From assembly GCA_029882335.1 (NCBI GenBank), contig JAOUKW010000116.1, positions 1 to 10,784 on the forward strand: a stretch of 10,784 nucleotides of DNA. The letters are read 5' to 3'. The stretch is from Candidatus Heimdallarchaeota archaeon (GTDB lineage: Archaea > Asgardarchaeota > Heimdallarchaeia > Heimdallarchaeales > Kariarchaeaceae). The translations under genes were made by a program, and so were the position numbers. Each line of letters begins with the position of its first letter. Within the stretch, counting starts at the first letter, position 1. Below the pieces are notes generated by a model that worked only from the letters and a program-made list of their open reading frames with translations, had not been told where the DNA came from and did not search any database. Shown here one piece after another: positions 6,656-10,784 of the stretch.

Positions 6656-8479
6656 TTAAACTATTCTTGTTAGTTGATTAACCTTATTTTCTAATGTTTC
6701 TTTTGCATGAATTGCGCTTAGAGATTCAGGATTATATGATAGGAACCAATTTCTTTTATCTTTGTGATAATTTAAATATTCACCAGTTTCCAATTGAGAT
6801 ACCAGCATCCTGGCAGAATCAGAGAATAAATTATAAACTTGACTATTTTCATCTATTCGTCTCAATCTAAAGAGAGCTAGTTCAGAATTAGATACAACCC
6901 ATGGATCGAATTCAGGTACTTGTGAAATAGATATTAAGTATAAACCGAATTTACGACCTTCAGAAGTTACATTTCTAACCCATTGATCTCCAGATAACCT
7001 TTGAGCTTCTTCAGTCACCATTATAGTCTTTGGCGGAAGTTGTTCATGAATTGCCATCTGTAAAACATATTTGATAATTGTTGAAACAATGGTTGTTGCA
7101 ATATATGCATCGTCCATAACAATCCACATAGCTATAATTTCACCAGATTTTATTGGTAAAACGCTTTCCTGCTCTTTTGCTACTAAACCCTCAATAGTGT
7201 CAATTACAAACCGAGATATTGTAGGTCTAGTTTGCTCCTCATATTCTTTAATTTTATTGGCTAAATCCTCTGCTTTTGATCCTTCAGATGAAAATAATTT
7301 CTGCTGATCTTGAATAAATTGTTGAGCTTGCTTAAAGGTATCTCCTATTTCTTCAACACCGAAATATATAGTTGTTTCAAGTTTTTTCTCCCCTCCAATT
7401 TGAACAATATGATCTGCTATGTCAGAATATTCAAAGTGGTGATCAAACACAATAACAGCGGTATTTTGTGCTCTTATATTTTCTTTAATAATATGTTTGG
7501 TTAGAGTTGTTTTACCTACTCCTGTTTGACCTATTACGGATAAATGAGGAGAACCTGCGGGATTTGCCCCTAAAATAGGTATCTCACCAACAGAAACATC
7601 TAATTCAAGTTTTTTACTCTTAAGGAATTTTTTCAACAGATCTTCCAATTTTTGAATATTTGGATCATCCATGATAGTATATGGAACAATTCTCGATTTC
7701 ACATGAGATACTTGAGCATTATTAACTTCATCACGATGAGTTGCACGAATATATGATTCTAATGCCATGAATCGATTATCTAGATAATCTAGATTTGTAT
7801 CTGAAGCTTGTTTTAATTTTCTTAATAAGGAAATACCATCCTTCATAAAACTAGCTCCTTTATTATAACGATCAATCATTATTCCAAGCAATTCTAGAAA
7901 AGCCTTATAAATTTCATTAGATGCTTTATCAGGATCTAATTTTTTACTTAACCACCCTTTAGATGATTGAGATTCCGAAATTTGTTTTTTCAATTCTTCA
8001 ATTAATTCTTCTTCTCTCTCTTTTGTAAATTTCAAGTAACGGATACAGTGTTCCACATATCCTTCAATCAATAAATTAACCATAATGTTTAAAATTTGTT
8101 CAATCCATTCAACACCTAAAGCAAAATCCAGTGCAGCGACTCTTGAGGCGGTAGCACCAGTTAAATCTAGATTTAACATCTCAAGTATTCTTGCTTGATA
8201 ATGTCTTGCATATAAAATGTAAAATGGACCTAATTTTGAATAGTATGGAGCCTCAGGATCACCTCGATCGACAACCACACCTAATATCTTTTCTAGTCTA
8301 GCTAATAATTTACGGGACTCATTAATCTTACCTACTCCTTCATAATGAAGAATTGCTTTTTCATATTCATGAAACCCAATGATAAAGTCAGTTGCATTAC
8401 CTTGACTTATTCCAGTACGAAGTTTTTCTTCAGCTTCAATAGCTAAATCAGTGACAGTTTTACCTGAACTTAGACTCAA
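6656..8479 (-). CDS. HerA-like P-loop ATPase with helical N-terminal region
   Basis: The 607-residue protein has two parts. Residues 1 to about 285 are helical, with TPR-like stretches (for example 35-67, HEYEKAILHYEGVG onward) and a charged helix at 152-170. Residues about 290-600 form a HerA/FtsK-superfamily ATPase: Walker A GQTGVGKTT (317-325), VFDHHFEYSD (344-353) matching the FDxHGEYS motif of HerA, Walker B TIMVTEEAQRL (485-495) with catalytic Glu490/491, then EGRKFGLYLISISQVPEF (507-524) and FRLRR (537-541), a likely arginine-finger region. HerA family members are hexameric ring motors that move DNA. The usual N-terminal HAS beta-barrel that binds NurA is not seen, and no NurA, Mre11 or Rad50 gene is in the window, so this is not canonical HerA. 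The start is TTG, with GGTGGG (8490-8485) 5 bases upstream. It lies downstream of the zinc protein and Topo VI A genes, suggesting a DNA-processing role. Confidence 0.85.
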   Translation of the reverse strand: MSLSSGKTVTDLAIEAEEKLRTGISQGNATDFIIGFHEYEKAILHYEGVGKINESRKLLARLEKILGVVVDRGDPEAPYYSKLGPFYILYARHYQARILEMLNLDLTGATASRVAALDFALGVEWIEQILNIMVNLLIEGYVEHCIRYLKFTKEREEELIEELKKQISESQSSKGWLSKKLDPDKASNEIYKAFLELLGIMIDRYNKGASFMKDGISLLRKLKQASDTNLDYLDNRFMALESYIRATHRDEVNNAQVSHVKSRIVPYTIMDDPNIQKLEDLLKKFLKSKKLELDVSVGEIPILGANPAGSPHLSVIGQTGVGKTTLTKHIIKENIRAQNTAVIVFDHHFEYSDIADHIVQIGGEKKLETTIYFGVEEIGDTFKQAQQFIQDQQKLFSSEGSKAEDLANKIKEYEEQTRPTISRFVIDTIEGLVAKEQESVLPIKSGEIIAMWIVMDDAYIATTIVSTIIKYVLQMAIHEQLPPKTIMVTEEAQRLSGDQWVRNVTSEGRKFGLYLISISQVPEFDPWVVSNSELALFRLRRIDENSQVYNLFSDSARMLVSQLETGEYLNYHKDKRNWFLSYNPESLSAIHAKETLENKVNQLTRIV

Positions 8480-8516
8480 AAATACCCACCGATAATAAAG
8501 TTAGATATTTGGAATT

Positions 8517-8537
8517 ATTAAAGATTTAGTCTTTAAT
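8517..8537. promoter_or_regulatory. Perfect dyad upstream of the HerA-like gene
   Basis: ATTAAAGA (8517-8524) and TCTTTAAT (8530-8537) form perfect 8-base inverted arms around TTTAG. The dyad lies about 40 bases before the TTG start of the HerA-like gene, where an archaeal TATA box or an overlapping operator would be expected. It is too A/T-rich and too far from the upstream gene's stop (8694) to be its terminator. A regulator-binding site is the likely reading, by position only. Confidence 0.4.
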
Positions 8538-8693
8538 GTATTTACCTAAATTAATTGATAGATTATAATATTCAATTTCCAACATAAAATTACTAGCGTC
8601 TTTATAACGAATTAATATTGAAAATATTGGCAATTAAATCTAACAAGAAATATTTGATATTTTTAGAAATACCGCCAAATCAGAAACTAATTC

Positions 8694-9296
8694 TTATTTT
8701 GCCTTTGTCCAACCTTTGTGACCACAATAACTACAAGTATATAATAATCTCTCATTTTGTAGATTTATATCATCCCTTCTTGGATTTAACATTTGACCAC
8801 AATTTTTACAAAGATTTAGACGTCTACCTTCTACTTTATCTAATTTTACTTGCCAAGGTCTCTTTGAATATTCATTTGTTGTTTGGAAATCAGTTATTCG
8901 TTTTTCAATACAATCTTCACAAATTACGGTTTTACATTCTTCAAATAATTCTTTAAATGGGGTACGATTACAGGTTATTGTTAAAATAAATTTTGTAGGA
9001 TCATATTGACCTCTGGACAATAGTAAACTGGGATCAGTTTCTGCACTTGATAAAATGTTAAATATTGATTTATCAACGAAATTTGATTCAAATTGATCAA
9101 AAAATTCATTTTCTGCAGTTATTCTTTTTTGTCCAAGGTCTTCAGCCATTGATCTAAGACGCATTGCAGGTGCTTTTGGGAATAATTTCGAGAGTGTATG
9201 CATGATTTCAGGTTCTGACTGCTCCGTTAGCCGAACCATAATTCTTCTAGCTAGTTCTTTATTATTATCAATGTTTAAATCTAAATTATCACTCAT
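8694..9296 (-). CDS. Zinc-ribbon protein of unknown function (eight cysteines)
   Basis: Not assigned to a known family. The 200-residue protein has a helical N-terminal part (about 12-80), a middle alpha/beta segment (100-118, FILTITCN), and a cysteine-rich C-terminus. Cysteines are C109, C121-x4-C126-x2-C129, then C163-x2-C166 and C188-x2-C191. The last four form a classic zinc ribbon with 21 residues between the two CxxC pairs (CKNCGQML, then CSYCGHKGW); the first four could form a second, less regular site. Such ribbons commonly bind nucleic acid or partner proteins. It lies between the Topo VI A gene (99 bases upstream) and the HerA-like gene (214 bases downstream) on the same strand, so a role linked to DNA processing is inferred. 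The ATG has no ribosome site, and a TATA-like ATTTTATAC 30 bases upstream suggests a nearly leaderless transcript of its own. Confidence 0.8.
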   Translation of the reverse strand: MSDNLDLNIDNNKELARRIMVRLTEQSEPEIMHTLSKLFPKAPAMRLRSMAEDLGQKRITAENEFFDQFESNFVDKSIFNILSSAETDPSLLLSRGQYDPTKFILTITCNRTPFKELFEECKTVICEDCIEKRITDFQTTNEYSKRPWQVKLDKVEGRRLNLCKNCGQMLNPRRDDINLQNERLLYTCSYCGHKGWTKAK

Positions 9297-9325
9297 TAGT
9301 CTACAAACTCTTTATATCATGTGAT

Positions 9326-9334
9326 GTATAAAAT
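9326..9334 (-). promoter_or_regulatory. Putative TATA box for the zinc-ribbon gene
   Basis: ATTTTATAC on the minus strand ends 30 bases before the ATG at 9296. Typical archaeal spacing would place transcription start only a few bases before the start codon, which agrees with the lack of a Shine-Dalgarno motif. This suggests the gene can be transcribed independently of the Topo VI A gene. Confidence 0.35.
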
Positions 9335-9395
9335 ATTGCGGAAACATCATATACAAATTAATTTTTATGCACCGAAATTAATATTTTTAATAGAA

Positions 9396-10784
9396 TTAGA
9401 TGAAATCTCCCGCTTCAATTTTTTCTGGTAAATAATGATTTGTTATAAATTGTGGATCTCTCGCATTTAAAGCCTGTATTTCAGCTTTTACACCTAAGTC
9501 AAGCAGGGTTTGAATCTGATTTCTCCATTGAGGTTTTCTCTTAACAAATTCCTCTTCTAGGAGTAATTTTGTCCTTCTTTCATCACTTTTTGTCATTTTT
9601 AAATGCGTAGATTTGGGAATTCCAAATCCAGAATCCTCTAATAAATCAGAAGGTAAGAGTCCAAGCCATTTTATATTTGGTACTGCTAGATTAGACGCCT
9701 CAAAACTTAAAGCCTTTGAACCAACAGAATATACACGCAAAATTTCAAAACCATAGATATCCGCGTCCATTATAGCTAAAATTGGCAAATTAAGCTCATC
9801 ATTTATCTTTTTAAGGAACATACGAGTTGCCATATCAGGTTGACCCTTTGCAGTAACTAAAATAGAGGGTACATAATCATAAAATTGATCCTCTGCTAAT
9901 CTATTAAAGACCGCATCTTTCTCAATAATTAGCACGAATTCAGCATCACTCTGTAAATTATCAATATCATCAATATTTGGACTTATTGATTTTCCACTTC
10001 CAATTCGCTTACAATCAATATAATCACCTTTTTCAGTAAATTCTAAGTGACCCACCACAATACCTTTTGAAGAAGCAGTTACATTCATAGATGGTCTAGT
10101 TACCTGCAACATAGCTCCAATATCCTCTATTAAACTATCAGATGTATTTTGAGTTTCAAATGAATTAACATCCATATAAAATAAATCACGCTTTGTGCTA
10201 TGGATGTCTCTGGATAGAACTTCATGAATAATTTTCATTAGTTGGGTTAACTGTTGTACTGACTTAACTGAAGATAAACTCCTAAATTGCCTAGCCACTC
10301 TTTGCTTTCCAAGTAAAACCAATTCCGTATCCTCATCAAATCCAATATTATCACCAGTTCTACTCGGAATAGAAAAAGAAACATTTGATGGATCTCTTAA
10401 AGCATCATTCAAAAATTGTCTAGCTATATTTACCAATCTATTTTTCGTAGTTTCTGCTTCTGTTGTTTCTACGTGAAGTACACCAAAAGGATAATCAAAT
10501 TCCTGAGATTGCTTTTCTCTTAAAACTAATTCAGATATTTTTTTACTATCAATTACTCTCTTTATATCAATTTGAAGTCCTTTTCCATTGAAAGGATATG
10601 TATCTAAAATTGCTTTATCATCAGGTAGTGGATACCACTTTTTATCACTTCGTAAAAATACTAAAAAATTCAAATTTGGTAATTCAAATTCATCTCTTAA
10701 TTGTTTCTTAAATTCATTTACCGTGATATCTAATTCAATCTCTAGTTTCTTTTGTATAGTTGGTAAAAACACAGAATTTCTACA
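9396..10784 (-). CDS. top6A: DNA topoisomerase VI subunit A (Spo11 family) with ubiquitin-like N-terminal domain, partial at 5' end
   Basis: Topo VI A makes the double-strand cut through a Tyr-DNA link while subunit B binds ATP. Positions are counted from the GTG at 10772, but the frame stays open to the window edge (codons C-R-N-S before it), so the true start is probably outside. The catalytic winged-helix region has SIPSRTGDNIGFDEDTELVL (134-153) and STKRDLFYMDV (192-202) with active Tyr199. The Toprim region has IIEKDA (282-287) with metal-binding Glu284, KGQPDMATRMFL (309-320), and DADIYG (336-341) with Asp336/338, where the usual Pro of DxDPxG is Ile339. The C-terminus (395-458) is typical. 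Residues 1-73 are an extra region resembling a ubiquitin-like beta-grasp fold: LEIELDITVNEFKKQLRDEF, FLVFLRSDKKWYPLPDD, LQIDIKRV. Usual Topo VI A is about 360-390 residues; this exceeds 460. Subunit B is not in the window and may lie upstream. Confidence 0.92.
   Translation of the reverse strand, partial: CRNSVFLPTIQKKLEIELDITVNEFKKQLRDEFELPNLNFLVFLRSDKKWYPLPDDKAILDTYPFNGKGLQIDIKRVIDSKKISELVLREKQSQEFDYPFGVLHVETTEAETTKNRLVNIARQFLNDALRDPSNVSFSIPSRTGDNIGFDEDTELVLLGKQRVARQFRSLSSVKSVQQLTQLMKIIHEVLSRDIHSTKRDLFYMDVNSFETQNTSDSLIEDIGAMLQVTRPSMNVTASSKGIVVGHLEFTEKGDYIDCKRIGSGKSISPNIDDIDNLQSDAEFVLIIEKDAVFNRLAEDQFYDYVPSILVTAKGQPDMATRMFLKKINDELNLPILAIMDADIYGFEILRVYSVGSKALSFEASNLAVPNIKWLGLLPSDLLEDSGFGIPKSTHLKMTKSDERRTKLLLEEEFVKRKPQWRNQIQTLLDLGVKAEIQALNARDPQFITNHYLPEKIEAGDFI

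Noticed and set aside
6656..8479. Canonical HerA of the HerA-NurA-Mre11-Rad50 cluster
   Set aside because: No HAS barrel is seen in the N-terminal region and none of the partner genes is in the window.
8618..8956. Plus-strand open frame of 112 codons
   Set aside because: It mostly overlaps the zinc-ribbon gene on the opposite strand and has no ribosome site or recognisable sequence.

Overview
The window is AT-rich and archaeal. Evidence for an archaeon: a class III (type IV pilin) signal peptide, a Topo VI A subunit (Spo11 family), an Ard1/RimI-type N-terminal acetyltransferase with the archaeal motifs, a HerA-superfamily ATPase, Lrp/AsnC-type regulation, and start codons placed after AGGTGA Shine-Dalgarno motifs. 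A ubiquitin-like fold on the topoisomerase hints at an Asgard or related lineage, but no marker gene here settles this.

Layout. 1-408 (-): start of a pilin-like protein running off the left edge. 700-993 (+): small unknown protein, tail to tail with 997-2295 (-), a zinc-ribbon membrane protein that aligns with site-2 proteases but lacks their catalytic residues. 2451-2936 (+): Ard1/RimI-like acetyltransferase, followed by a 29-bp tandem repeat and an unknown 142-residue protein (3094-3522 +). 3543-4412 (-): coiled-coil membrane protein. 4699-5583 (+): tandem Lrp/AsnC-like regulator. 5876-6562 (+): DUF4386-like membrane protein. From 6656 to the right edge three genes lie on the minus strand: Topo VI A subunit (partial), an eight-cysteine zinc protein, and a HerA-like ATPase with a helical N-terminal region.

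How they fit together. The left two thirds is mainly single genes in changing orientations, several of them membrane proteins, with no obvious shared pathway. The right third looks like a chromosome-processing neighbourhood, but the gaps of about 100 and 215 bases, each with promoter-like or dyad sequence, suggest that the three genes are at least partly separately transcribed. The most notable observations are the ubiquitin-like N-terminal extension of Topo VI A, the apparent pseudoprotease of the S2P family, and the unusual HerA-like ATPase next to an unknown zinc protein. No tRNA, rRNA, CRISPR array, insertion sequence or transposase was recognised. No gene-free stretch exceeds 300 bases; the three longest (about 290 bases each) are described individually.
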